38,081 nt of DNA from NCBI GenBank assembly GCA_040752395.1, contig JBFMHD010000003.1, positions 1 to 38,081 on the forward strand. The letters run 5' to 3'. Shown here one piece after another: positions 6,741-15,531 of this stretch (position 1 is the first letter of the stretch; every line of letters starts with the position of its first letter). A program made the position numbers and the translations under genes. Source of the stretch: JBFMHD01 sp040752395 [NCBI: Candidatus Hydrogenedentota bacterium] (GTDB taxonomy: Bacteria; JBFMHD01). The notes under the pieces are model-generated. The model was given only the letters and a program-made list of their open reading frames with translations. It did not search any database and had not been told where the DNA came from.

Positions 6741-7766
6741 TTATTGCGCAACGAGAAATACCATGCCAGCAAGCAGTCCGACAATGATGTTTATCAGTTT
6801 GATAATGACAAAATCCTTGCGCGACAGCGAAAGCATCGGCAACATGGCGTGACCATCCTGAACAATCGAGTTGCAAAGCAGTATCGCAAACGGCAGAACA
6901 CCCTTGGCATACAGGGTGACAAACAGAAGGTGCGGACCGGATTCCGGGATAATGCCAACGACCGCGGAAAGCAGGAGTACCGCATAAACATTGTCGCTAA
7001 TAAACGATTCAATGGCAAAGGTTTTAATCAAGCAAGATGACAGCAGTAGTGCACCGAAGGTCCACGCAAAGATCGGGGCGATATGCTCCTTGAAAATATG
7101 ATTCCAGAGATGCTCTTCGAGAAAATGCTCTGGCGTCACCGTCACCAAGGCCAGGCTAATCACCGAGGTCAAGAGGGTAGTGACTCTCACCCAGTTCCAG
7201 CCACCGTGCTCGCCGATATAACCGGAGAGTACACCCAGAGCAAGGAGTGACAGGCAGATGATCAGCACCCCGCGCTGCAGGGTCATATGTTTCAAATTGC
7301 TGATGATCTGGTTTTTAGCGAACCCGATGAGTTTTTCTTCCTTGTGGATTATGAGACCACGGCAACAGGTATCAGTGAATGAACGATTTTTGAAAAGATA
7401 ATCGACAGTCTTTGCCGCGACAATCCCAATGACAAACAACAGGATGTGAAGAACTATTGTCTGGACTGGGAACAGAGTTAGCATAACAAACGCTTCGTCG
7501 CCAGAAGTGGCAATCATTGTGCAGACCAGGGCACCAAGCGTAATCTGGTTGTGCGCATAGAGGGTAACGCTCACGAACGAACCGAGACAGCCCGGGATAA
7601 TGCCCAGGATGCCGGCAATGATGTATTGAGAGAAGCCGGTACGGATTCTATTCAGGATGATACCGCTGGTGACGGTATTAATGTATTCCACAATCAGCAT
7701 CATGCAGAACACGAACACCGTGATAAAAATCGAATGGTTGAAACTTTCCCGAATCAGTTCAATCAT
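6741..7766 (-). CDS. Putative 10-11 TM heavy-metal exporter (DUF2899/ArsP_2-like permease)
   Basis: A 341-residue polytopic membrane protein with two internally similar halves. One carries GIIPGCLGSFVSVTLYAHNQ followed by ATSGDEAFVML; the other carries VGIIPESGPHLLFVTLYAKG followed by SIVQDGHAMLPML. This duplicated signature matches my memory of the DUF2899 family, annotated as a putative manganese or arsenical exporter. A cytoplasmic loop with CC and His residues (TDTCCRGLIIHKEE) lies between the halves. It is the first gene of a four-gene operon ending in ccdA. The substrate is inferred to be a metal or metalloid that binds thiols. Arginine codons are often CGN here, unlike the AGA-rich neighbours outside this region. 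Confidence 0.75.
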   Translation of the reverse strand: MIELIRESFNHSIFITVFVFCMMLIVEYINTVTSGIILNRIRTGFSQYIIAGILGIIPGCLGSFVSVTLYAHNQITLGALVCTMIATSGDEAFVMLTLFPVQTIVLHILLFVIGIVAAKTVDYLFKNRSFTDTCCRGLIIHKEEKLIGFAKNQIISNLKHMTLQRGVLIICLSLLALGVLSGYIGEHGGWNWVRVTTLLTSVISLALVTVTPEHFLEEHLWNHIFKEHIAPIFAWTFGALLLSSCLIKTFAIESFISDNVYAVLLLSAVVGIIPESGPHLLFVTLYAKGVLPFAILLCNSIVQDGHAMLPMLSLSRKDFVIIKLINIIVGLLAGMVFLVAQ

Positions 7767-7821
7767 ACCTTAATCATTCCTAACTTCGAAAAACTTCGCA
7801 ACTATAATTAATAATATCAAA

Positions 7822-7854
7822 TAGAAGCAAGAAGCAAGATATTTGGTTATCGGT
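7822..7854. repeat. Inverted repeat, left arm (33 nt)
   Basis: Matches the reverse complement of 9706-9738 with two differences in 33 nt. It contains a module B array (TAGAAGCAAGAAGCAAGAT) preceded at 7810-7821 by the end of module A. The pair flanks the radical SAM, thioredoxin and lipoate ligase genes. Confidence 0.85.
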
Positions 7855-7856
7855 AC

Positions 7857-8642
7857 TTATGGCGCGATGTTTTTTCCTCTCCGCCTAATGGTCTCCGCGC
7901 TGCTGATCGGCTGAATCTGTTTTACCTTAGCGTCATACACCATGACAACTTGCTGATTTTTAAAGTATCTTTTTATAACGTCCATATCCTGCTGTGAAAG
8001 CGGCCGAACGCCGCAAGGACGCAACGGTGTGTTTAAATGTGCTTCATCAGGCTTGATTTCATCAGCAAGAGCCGCCAGTTGTTTCACCTGGTGCTGATTA
8101 TGCTCGATAAACATAATCTGTAGCACCAGCTGGCCCGTGTATTCGTTCCTGAAATCTTTTATACCACGGATAATATCATTCAACCGAATACGTTTTACTG
8201 GCTTGTTAACTGCCTCAAAAATCTCCTGCGTTGCCGCGTCAAGTTTCACGGCGACTAAATCAGCTGCCAGCAAATCCTGGCGGACAGCGGTCTGCGACAG
8301 CAGAGATGCGTTAGTCAGCACCGCGATTTTCTCGGGACGGACATTTTTTATCTTCAGAATCAGTCTGCCAAGATTCTTTGCCAGTGTCGGTTCACCGGTG
8401 CCGGACAGGGTGATATAGTCAATCTGCAGTGGTGGTAGACTTTTTAATTCTTTTATGATTTGCTCAATCGCAACAAATTCTTTCCGCTGATCCGTGCACG
8501 TTTTCGTTTTTCCGAGCTGGCAGTAAACGCAGTCAAAAGAACATATCTTGTGTTTCCGCGAAATCGGGTCAATGCCAAGTGAACTGCCTAATCGCCAGGA
8601 CGGCACAGGGCCGTAAACGTATTTCAATTTCGACGTAGCCAT
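7857..8642 (-). CDS. Radical SAM protein (COG0731-like)
   Basis: A 261-residue radical SAM enzyme. The Fe4S4-binding motif is CSFDCVYC (C-x3-C-x2-C) near residue 34, preceded by YGPVPSWRLGSSLGID, which is typical of the COG0731 group of stand-alone radical SAM proteins. ITLSGTGEPTL is the SAM-contacting GGEPT-like segment. The substrate of this group is not generally known; homology to wyosine-forming enzymes is only through the radical SAM core. It lies 10 nt downstream of the trxA-like stop on the same strand. Base composition is higher in GC than in the downstream lipoate ligase. Confidence 0.85.
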   Translation of the reverse strand: MATSKLKYVYGPVPSWRLGSSLGIDPISRKHKICSFDCVYCQLGKTKTCTDQRKEFVAIEQIIKELKSLPPLQIDYITLSGTGEPTLAKNLGRLILKIKNVRPEKIAVLTNASLLSQTAVRQDLLAADLVAVKLDAATQEIFEAVNKPVKRIRLNDIIRGIKDFRNEYTGQLVLQIMFIEHNQHQVKQLAALADEIKPDEAHLNTPLRPCGVRPLSQQDMDVIKRYFKNQQVVMVYDAKVKQIQPISSAETIRRRGKNIAP

Positions 8643-8652
8643 AATGCATCTC

Positions 8653-8973
8653 TCACCGCAGGTGCGGTTTAATTCTTTCCTCGAGCGCCGATTTTTTCAT
8701 CACGCCAATCATAGTATCAACGACCTTTCCCTGCTTGAAGATCATCAGAGTCGGGATACTCATAATGCCGAATTCCGAAGCTGTACGTAACGCTTCATCG
8801 ACATTTAGTTTGCCGACTTTCAGTTTGCCCTGGTACTCTTTCGAAATCTCCTCGATCACCGGTTCCATCATCCGACAGGGCCCGCACCAGGGCGACCAGA
8901 AATCCACCAGCGCCGGGATCGGCGACTCAAGTATATCTTCCTTAAAATTATCATCGCGTAACTCGATCTCCAT
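8653..8973 (-). CDS. trxA: Thioredoxin
   Basis: A canonical 106-residue cytoplasmic thioredoxin that reduces protein disulfides. Active site WCGPC has Cys30 and Cys33; VDFWSPWCGPCRMMEPVIEE and the cis-Pro segment IMSIPTLMIF are family hallmarks. I start at 8973 because GGAGG lies 8 nt before this ATG, while the longer frame to 9006 would add residues overlapping the lipoate ligase stop. No thioredoxin reductase is seen nearby. Confidence 0.92.
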   Translation of the reverse strand: MEIELRDDNFKEDILESPIPALVDFWSPWCGPCRMMEPVIEEISKEYQGKLKVGKLNVDEALRTASEFGIMSIPTLMIFKQGKVVDTMIGVMKKSALEERIKPHLR

Positions 8974-8993
8974 TGGATAATCCTCCAAGCTTT

Positions 8994-9668
8994 TTATATA
9001 CAACAATCTTCGACCCCTACTTCTTTGACAATATTAAAAGCTTTATCAATAAATTCCTCTCGCTTAATATTAAGCAGGTCTTTCACACAGGTAAAACGCT
9101 CTCGATTATAATCGCTCCCGTATACCTTAATATATAGATCTTCTGGTATAGAATATAAAATAGACCCATGCTGTAAAGAACCGAACCTGGTTCTATATTG
9201 AGCACTGCCCATTATCTTTTTACCGTTAACCGCTATCTCATTGTATGAAATAGAATCAAAACAATGCCTTCCTTTACCTTTTTTCTGTTTACCACAAATT
9301 TTAGCCTTTATTCCAAGGTTAAAAAAAATTCTTAAAAATATCCTGTGGATAGCTTCAGTTAGCCCCAAGATAGTTGTATCTTGCGGATAAAATTTTGTGG
9401 GGATTGCCAGACAATAGCTTATATCATCAGTATGTAAAACACTCCTGCCACCTGTCGGCCGTCTCACTATATCAATACCATTTATGGTCTTCTGCCACTT
9501 TTCAAATTTACCAATCGATAAAGTAGGCTTAATCCAGGTATAAAGCCGAAATATGATTTTATTTATTTTTATCGCGTGCTCAAACATCTGTAAATCCTTT
9601 TGCATATTACAAAAGCCAGTATCAGAACAATCTTTTGTTAAAATTAGATTATTATTTATAATTTCCAT
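8994..9668 (-). CDS. Lipoate-protein ligase A family protein (LplA/LipM-like)
   Basis: A 224-residue member of the biotin/lipoate ligase fold that attaches lipoate or octanoate to lipoyl domains. DIVRRPTGGRSVLHTDDISY is the conserved RRxTGG motif, and NGKKIMGSAQYR contains the catalytic-type Lys and the family's GSAQ signature. It is shorter than E. coli LplA (about 338 residues) because it lacks the C-terminal accessory domain, as in LipM or archaeal LplA-N forms. The likely client is GcvH at 15528-15905, and Lpd at 11333 recycles the same cofactor. It lies in the segment bracketed by inverted repeats. Confidence 0.85.
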   Translation of the reverse strand: MEIINNNLILTKDCSDTGFCNMQKDLQMFEHAIKINKIIFRLYTWIKPTLSIGKFEKWQKTINGIDIVRRPTGGRSVLHTDDISYCLAIPTKFYPQDTTILGLTEAIHRIFLRIFFNLGIKAKICGKQKKGKGRHCFDSISYNEIAVNGKKIMGSAQYRTRFGSLQHGSILYSIPEDLYIKVYGSDYNRERFTCVKDLLNIKREEFIDKAFNIVKEVGVEDCCI

Positions 9669-9705
9669 ATCTTTGCTAGTGTTTCATAAGTTCGATGTTC
9701 GGTTC

Positions 9706-9738
9706 ACCAATAACCGAATATCTTGCTTCTTGCTTCTA
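9706..9738. repeat. Inverted repeat, right arm (33 nt)
   Basis: Reverse complement of 7822-7854 with two differences. It carries the module B words as TTGCTTC on the plus strand, opposite to nearly all other copies in the window. Confidence 0.85.
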
Positions 9739-9744
9739 ATTTCA

Positions 9745-11121
9745 TTAACCTGTTTTTAAAAAGAATTTCCAGTTTGTTTCAAAAGTATCAAGGTCAATAA
9801 AATATATCTTTTTAAATGCTTCCCCAAATGTGTCACCCTGATGTATCGTGTCAAGTAGCCTTATAAATGAATATTCACCATAGGTTTTACTCAAATAGTA
9901 TGCTACAGAATATGATTCTTTATAAGCTTGAGCTGCCTTTTTCGCATCTTCAAATTTAACAAAAGTCGTGTTGAGGGTCTTTAATGGCAACCAATCAGGT
10001 GTATCAATAGTCAAAGCAAGCTCTTTTCTATATTCATCAGACCAGGTTCTGCTCGGCTCAAAATACTGCGCAAGCCCTTCATTCATCCATACCGTTATCT
10101 CGTTTCCCACCCTTTCATGAATAAGTGCGTGAACATATTCGTGATAAAGAATATCTTTTAGCTGTTTTTGATTTCCTGATATATCACCCTCTTTAACACG
10201 AATCTTACCATCATATAAACCACCGGACCAATCAGGTACCCCGGAGACTGTTTTATATTTTTCGCCGGTATAAATAATAACAGTGAGTTTTTTTGCAGAC
10301 CAGAACCCTATCTTGTTCCTTAATAAATAATATGCTTCATCAAGAATATTTAACACCTGCCAGGCTAAATCAGACCGCTCAATGCCTTCATACTTAACTG
10401 TAAACCGAACCCGTTTGGTCTTTTTATAATTTTTTTCCTGGCTATACTCCTTTTTAGCTTTCTCATATTTATATCTAATCATATCGTTATCCGGGTCATA
10501 TTTCAAAGTCTCTCCATAATACTTTATAGCATTTTCCAGGTCATCCTCATCATAGTATATGTTTCCGAGGCCGGATAAAGCAGTAACAGAATCAGGTTTG
10601 TATTTTAATACGTTTAATAAAGCATTCTTTCTTAGGTCACCATCAACACTGAAGGCATAATTCAGCGTAAGATTAACATAATTGTCTTTCAATGTTTTAT
10701 TAGAAGGATCGTACTCTATAGCTTTATAAGCATAGGAGATAGCGTCATTAAGTTTGCCTTTGGAAGCTATATAAACAGCATAATTACCATAAAGGATCGC
10801 TAAAGTTTTTGATACTTCTTTATTATTCTTAAGTTTGCGGGCTCTTTTAGCCCATTTCAATGCATCATTAAACTTCTTTTTCTCTATTAAATAACTTGCA
10901 AGACTTAAATAACTCTTGAATAAATTTTCTTTAATAATCTCTTCATCTGGTTTTAAGCGATACGCCTTTTCAAAACACTTAACCGCCTCATTCCAATCTC
11001 CCTTTTGTGTTGCCTGGACACCTTTCTCATTCCAGTAAGAAGCAGATTCCTCACCCAAAAGAACAACATTGAAGATAAATACTACTAAAATTATACTGTA
11101 TAGAAAATATCTTATCATCAT
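9745..11121 (-). CDS. Exported TPR protein with gluzincin (peptidase MA-like) domain
   Basis: A 458-residue protein with an N-terminal hydrophobic signal (about residues 4-22), then TPR units (YWNEKGVQATQKGDW, AVKCFEKAYRLKPDEE, NAIKYYGETLKYDPDND), and a C-terminal zinc peptidase domain. LYHEYVHALIHERVG contains HExxH, and WMNEGLAQYFEP provides the third ligand Glu typical of the MA-like gluzincins. It probably acts outside the cytoplasm; the substrate is unknown. It follows lpd after a 211-nt spacer that carries a module C copy, so co-transcription with the glycine genes is uncertain. Confidence 0.85.
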   Translation of the reverse strand: MMIRYFLYSIILVVFIFNVVLLGEESASYWNEKGVQATQKGDWNEAVKCFEKAYRLKPDEEIIKENLFKSYLSLASYLIEKKKFNDALKWAKRARKLKNNKEVSKTLAILYGNYAVYIASKGKLNDAISYAYKAIEYDPSNKTLKDNYVNLTLNYAFSVDGDLRKNALLNVLKYKPDSVTALSGLGNIYYDEDDLENAIKYYGETLKYDPDNDMIRYKYEKAKKEYSQEKNYKKTKRVRFTVKYEGIERSDLAWQVLNILDEAYYLLRNKIGFWSAKKLTVIIYTGEKYKTVSGVPDWSGGLYDGKIRVKEGDISGNQKQLKDILYHEYVHALIHERVGNEITVWMNEGLAQYFEPSRTWSDEYRKELALTIDTPDWLPLKTLNTTFVKFEDAKKAAQAYKESYSVAYYLSKTYGEYSFIRLLDTIHQGDTFGEAFKKIYFIDLDTFETNWKFFLKTG

Positions 11122-11163
11122 ATCAGATCCTATGAAAGAAGTTAAAAGTAAAAAAATATCTCT

Positions 11164-11312
11164 TCGGGCTACAGGCTAGAGGCTACGGACTACAGCTGGC
11201 TGGAGCCAAAAGCCCAAAGCCTGCTGAAAAGTCTTGAGTCTTTGAGTCTCGAGTCCTGTTTTGACTCACGACTCTTTTCATATCATCTTTAGTTTTTCAT
11301 GCTTTCAACATT
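11164..11312. repeat. Composite intergenic element, copy 2 (module C only)
   Basis: Contains the GGCTACA heptad array, the CAGCTGGCTGG segment, GAGTC words facing GACTC words, and the tail ATATCATCTTTAGTTTTTCAT. Modules A and D are absent, and the downstream gene has its own AGGAT-type ribosome binding site. Confidence 0.85.
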
Positions 11313-11332
11313 TTTATCTTCTGTCTCCTCTC

Positions 11333-12616
11333 TTATATCATATCTTCAAAGATTTCTGCAAGACTTGGATGCAATGAAATATATTTATTCCTTTTTAATA
11401 TAGCTGCGGGTATATGTATCAACTCAGTTGCATTATATGAGACAATGGCTACGCCGAGGATATCTCCTTGTTTACTTTTTATTACCTTTAACATACCCTC
11501 GGTCTCATCCTCACAATGACTTCTTGAGATAGTCCTGAAAAACCTTTTTGTAACAATATAATCTCTTCCTTCTTTCTTGCAAGTCTCTTCTTGTAACCCG
11601 AAATAAGCTATCTCAGGAAAAGTATAAATCCCATCAATTAAAATATGGCTCTTGATTTTATCATTCTTACCAGCGATAAAACCTGCTATTTCTCTTCCTT
11701 CAAAGATTGCTCTTGCTGCGGTCATAGGTCCATTTGCAGCATCACCGATGATATACACATTTTTATACTTAAAAGCCCTATAATTTGAATCTCTATCAAT
11801 CTCTGTGTTCTTTTTTCTACCTGTTGAAAATAATATCGTATCTGATATTATGCTGCACTCTTTTTTATCATCTGTAGAACAGGATGATGCCGAAATCTTA
11901 AAATAACCATTATACGCGATATTATCAATCTCTGTTTTTTCATACAAAATTATGCCGTTCTTTATCATCTTGCGCCTGATAATATTTACAATATCAGAAT
12001 CAATACCAGGTAATATACTTTTACAACTCTCAATAAGCTGAACCTTTACGCCAAAAGCATTAAATATAAAAGCGAGCTCACAACCAGCTGCTCCGGCACC
12101 AATGATTGAGATACTTGAAGGAAGCTCTCTCATCTGAAAAATAGTTTCTGAATTATATACAGATGGATTATTTTTTAAACCTTCAAACTTAAAAGGAATA
12201 AGAGGTGTGCTACCTGTACCAAGTATTATAGTATCACACTCTAATATTTGATCATTTACTCTAACACTCCTGTCATCTATAATTTCACCCTTGCCATAAA
12301 TTATTTCAACTCCTTCTATTTTTTTTAATAATCCCTTTTTATTTATCTCTATAACTTCTTTTACTCTATCAAGCGATTTCTTGTAATCTATATTTTTTAG
12401 TTCTAATTGTATCCCAAATTTATCGCTTTTTTTAATATTAAATAAAATTTCAGCTGTCTTTCTTAAGGTTTTGGTAGGGATACACCCCCTGTTTAAACAT
12501 ACACCGCCTATTTCATTCTTTTCAATAATAGCAACTTTATAGCCATATCTTATCAAATAAGCCGCTGCTGTACATCCTGCTGCTCCTCCACCGATTATAA
12601 CAATATCATGACCCAT
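11333..12616 (-). CDS. lpd: Dihydrolipoamide dehydrogenase (E3 / glycine cleavage L-protein)
   Basis: A flavoprotein that reoxidises dihydrolipoamide with NAD+. The N-terminal FAD site is IVIIGGGAAGCTAA, the redox disulfide GGVCLNRGCIPTK has two Cys five apart, the NAD-binding fold is SIIGAGAAGCELAF, and the second FAD motif is NVYIIGDAANG. At 427 residues it is shorter than the usual 460-475. The C-terminal interface domain is trimmed between ATELIHIPAAIL and LHPSLAEIFEDM, but the catalytic His-Pro and Glu are kept. It lies 231 nt downstream of gcvPB, and the glycine system is its most likely partner. Confidence 0.88.
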   Translation of the reverse strand: MGHDIVIIGGGAAGCTAAAYLIRYGYKVAIIEKNEIGGVCLNRGCIPTKTLRKTAEILFNIKKSDKFGIQLELKNIDYKKSLDRVKEVIEINKKGLLKKIEGVEIIYGKGEIIDDRSVRVNDQILECDTIILGTGSTPLIPFKFEGLKNNPSVYNSETIFQMRELPSSISIIGAGAAGCELAFIFNAFGVKVQLIESCKSILPGIDSDIVNIIRRKMIKNGIILYEKTEIDNIAYNGYFKISASSCSTDDKKECSIISDTILFSTGRKKNTEIDRDSNYRAFKYKNVYIIGDAANGPMTAARAIFEGREIAGFIAGKNDKIKSHILIDGIYTFPEIAYFGLQEETCKKEGRDYIVTKRFFRTISRSHCEDETEGMLKVIKSKQGDILGVAIVSYNATELIHIPAAILKRNKYISLHPSLAEIFEDMI

Positions 12617-12635
12617 AGTTTTTTATCATCTTCCT

Positions 12636-12845
12636 TCGAAAAAGTTCGAAGTTCGGAGCTCGTATCTATTATTACGAACTCCTAACTTCTAACTCCTATG
12701 ACAAGTTAAAAGTAAAAAGTCAAAAGTTAAAAGTAAAGAAAGCGAAAATATACACTTCCTTGCCGTATCTTTCAATTTTTTAATCTTTCAATCTTTGTGC
12801 CTTTGTGCCTTTGTGCCTCTGTGCCTTTCCATTCTGTCTCCTGTC
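12636..12845. repeat. Spacer made of 7- and 8-nt word arrays
   Basis: Consecutive imperfect words fill the spacer: CGAACTC/CTAACTT/CTAACTC (7 nt), GTTAAAA/GTAAAAA/GTCAAAA (7 nt), then TTTCAATC and TTTGTGCC four times (8 nt), then TTCTGTC/TCCTGTC (7 nt). No gene or RNA is visible. The array lies between lpd and gcvPB. Confidence 0.8.
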
Positions 12846-12847
12846 TT

Positions 12848-14284
12848 CTAAGTGGGTTTTGGGGAGAGCTCTTTATTCCATCTAAGAACAGGGTTTCGGG
12901 CTGCAAAAACTTCATCGACACGACGAACAGGGGTATTATGTGGTGCTTTTTTAATTAAGTCAGGATTAGTCTCTACTTCATTCATTATCTGTTCAAAACT
13001 CTTTGCAAATTCATCAAGCGTTTCTTTGGTCTCTGATTCAGTTGGTTCAAACATCATTGCTTCAGGAACTATTAAAGGGAAATAGATTGTAGGTGCATAA
13101 AACCCGAAATCAAGTAGACGTTTAGCTACATCAAGTGTTTTTACGCCTTTTTCTTTTAATCTCTCTCCACTTAAGACAAATTCATGCATACATTCTCTAT
13201 CAATTGCTGGCGGTAGCAGATTCTTTAATTTTTCTAATAAATAATTGGCATTTGTAACAGCTTTAAAAGAGGCTTCTTTTAATCCCTCTTCTCCAACACT
13301 TCTTATATAACAAAAAGCCTTAACTATAACACCGATGGGTCCATTAAAAGCACTAATATTACCTATAGTTTCAGGACTACAAATTTTATGATACTTATTA
13401 TCTTTAAATATCACTCTTTGACCCGGGAGATATTTTACTAAAAAATCTTTACAGCCACAGGGTCCTGCTCCTGGTCCGCCACCACCGTGCGGTGTGCCGA
13501 AGGTTTTATGTAGATTTAAATGCACAACATCAAACCCCATATCACCCGGCCTCGCATACCCAATAATAGCATTAAAATTAGCACCATCATAATATAAAAG
13601 ACCACCGCTACTATGTACTAACTCAGTTATCTCTAATATATGCTCATCAAATAAACCTAAGGTATTAGGATTTGTTATCATTAACCCTGCAACATTATCA
13701 TTTAATTTACTTTTTAAATCCTCTAAATCAATATTACCACTCCTGTCACTCTTTACAGTAGCAAGTTCAAATGAGGCGAGCGCTGCTGATGCAGGATTAG
13801 TTCCATGAGAGGAATCCGGGATTAGAATAATTTTTCTTTTCTCTTTTTTGTCTTTAAAATATTTAGCAAATATTAACATACCGGTTAATTCGCCCTGGGC
13901 ACCTGCTGAAGGCTGAAAACTAAAGCCATCCATACCTGTAAGCTCGCATAAATATTTATCCATTAAATATAAAATCTCAAGCACTCCCTGAGCATCGTCA
14001 TCAGAAGCTGACGGATGTAAGGAGGTGAGTTTCTCCTTTTTTGCAATTTTTTCACTTATTTTGGGGTTGTATTTCATTGTGCAGGAGCCAAGTGGATAAA
14101 AATTCGTATCAACGCAATAATTTAGTTGCGAAAGATTTGTATAATGTTTTACGAACTCGCGTTCAGTAATATCCGGTATATTAATATCATCTGTTCTAAT
14201 AAATTCTTTACCGAAATAATCTTTGATATTAGTTAAATCAATCGGCTCTCTTTTATCTTGAACCAGCTCAAATATTGTTTTCAT
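12848..14284 (-). CDS. gcvPB: Glycine dehydrogenase (decarboxylating) subunit 2
   Basis: The PLP-binding half of the split P-protein, which decarboxylates glycine and passes the aminomethyl group to lipoyl-GcvH. The PLP lysine lies in HLNLHKTFGTPHGGGGPGAG, and the upstream NYCVDTNFYPLGSCTMKYNP and PSAGAQGELTGM are strongly conserved. The 478-residue length is normal. It starts inside the gcvPA stop (ATGA overlap), so the two subunits are translationally coupled. The T-protein (gcvT) is not in the window. Confidence 0.95.
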   Translation of the reverse strand: MKTIFELVQDKREPIDLTNIKDYFGKEFIRTDDINIPDITEREFVKHYTNLSQLNYCVDTNFYPLGSCTMKYNPKISEKIAKKEKLTSLHPSASDDDAQGVLEILYLMDKYLCELTGMDGFSFQPSAGAQGELTGMLIFAKYFKDKKEKRKIILIPDSSHGTNPASAALASFELATVKSDRSGNIDLEDLKSKLNDNVAGLMITNPNTLGLFDEHILEITELVHSSGGLLYYDGANFNAIIGYARPGDMGFDVVHLNLHKTFGTPHGGGGPGAGPCGCKDFLVKYLPGQRVIFKDNKYHKICSPETIGNISAFNGPIGVIVKAFCYIRSVGEEGLKEASFKAVTNANYLLEKLKNLLPPAIDRECMHEFVLSGERLKEKGVKTLDVAKRLLDFGFYAPTIYFPLIVPEAMMFEPTESETKETLDEFAKSFEQIMNEVETNPDLIKKAPHNTPVRRVDEVFAARNPVLRWNKELSPKPT

Positions 14285-15531
14285 AAAGTTTCCTTTAATA
14301 TTCTATGATATTTTCTGCAATCTTCCTCAGTTATTTTTTCAGTCACAGCCACAAGTAAAGAATCTTTATATCCATCAAGCATAAAGCCCGGACTTATCCC
14401 TTCATTTTTCATCTTTGTAATAACTTTATCCAGATCTCTTTTACAATCAAAAGTTATCACAAATTCATTAAAAAATTTATCATGATACAATTTTATTTTG
14501 TTTATGGTTTTGAGCAATCCATATAAATAATGAGCTCTTTTAAAATTGGTTACAGCGAGCTCTTTTAATCCTGTTTTGCCAAGATATGTAATATACATTA
14601 AAAACCCGATGGCATTGAGCGCTTGATTAGTGCAAATATTTGAGGTGGCTTTTTCACGTTTTATATGCTGCTCCCTTGTCTGCAGTGTAAGAGTAAAGGC
14701 TCTGTTATCATTAGCATCTTTTGTTAAACCAACAAGTCTGCCAGGAAGCTCTCTTAGATAATCAATTTTACACGCAAAAATACCAAGTCCAGGCCCTCCA
14801 TAAGATAATGGAATACCGCAACCTAACCCCTCACAAATAGCAATATCTGCACCATAATCTGATGGCTTCTTCAGTATCACTGAAGATAGCGGTTCAAATA
14901 TATAGATAATCTTTATATCATTTTTTTCATTCTGTATCTTAAGTAATATATCAAGATCGCATACCCGACCTAAAAAATCGGGCTGCTGGACTATTATGCA
15001 AAGAGTATCATCTTTTAAACTTTCATTTGATAATTCATCATCACTCTCAACAATAATCCACTCAATCTGCCTTGATTGGGTATAGGTTCTGGCTACATTT
15101 AGAAAAAAAGGATTTATCTCTTTTTTAATTATGATTCTATTGTTTGGGTAATATTTTCTAAATAAAAGAAGTATAGCTTCAGAAAGCGCTGACCCGCCAT
15201 CATAGAGTGAAGCATTTGAAACGGCAAGCCCTGTTAGCTCGCAAACCACACTCTGATATTCAAATAAAGCCTGTAATATACCCTGTGATACCTCAGCTTG
15301 ATAAGGTGTATATGGGGTAACAAATTCGCTTCTTGATAAAAGATACTCGCAGGCAGCTGGTATATAATGATCATATACACCTGCTCCAATAAAATTTTTA
15401 TATACTTTATTATTATTAAAAATCTTATTCGACAACATATCGAGATCTATCTCGCTTAATGGTTTTCCGATATCCTTGATCTCTGCCTTTTTACGGATTT
15501 CTTCAGGTATAACGTTAAAAAAATCTTTCAT
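14281..15531 (-). CDS. gcvPA: Glycine dehydrogenase (decarboxylating) subunit 1
   Basis: The N-terminal-type half of the split P-protein. NFIGAGVYDHYIPAAC, TPYTPYQAEVSQG, YDGGSALSEA and YGGPGLGIFACK are family-typical. It pairs with GcvPB to form the active enzyme and does not itself carry the PLP lysine. At 416 residues it is slightly shorter than many homologues (about 440-450), mostly near the C-terminus. It overlaps gcvH by 4 nt and gcvPB by 4 nt. Confidence 0.95.
   Translation of the reverse strand: MKDFFNVIPEEIRKKAEIKDIGKPLSEIDLDMLSNKIFNNNKVYKNFIGAGVYDHYIPAACEYLLSRSEFVTPYTPYQAEVSQGILQALFEYQSVVCELTGLAVSNASLYDGGSALSEAILLLFRKYYPNNRIIIKKEINPFFLNVARTYTQSRQIEWIIVESDDELSNESLKDDTLCIIVQQPDFLGRVCDLDILLKIQNEKNDIKIIYIFEPLSSVILKKPSDYGADIAICEGLGCGIPLSYGGPGLGIFACKIDYLRELPGRLVGLTKDANDNRAFTLTLQTREQHIKREKATSNICTNQALNAIGFLMYITYLGKTGLKELAVTNFKRAHYLYGLLKTINKIKLYHDKFFNEFVITFDCKRDLDKVITKMKNEGISPGFMLDGYKDSLLVAVTEKITEEDCRKYHRILKETL

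Noticed and set aside
6618-7040. 140-codon plus-strand frame opposite the permease
   Set aside because: It lies antisense to conserved permease coding sequence, and its composition (Gln, Arg, Asn rich) looks like an antisense shadow.
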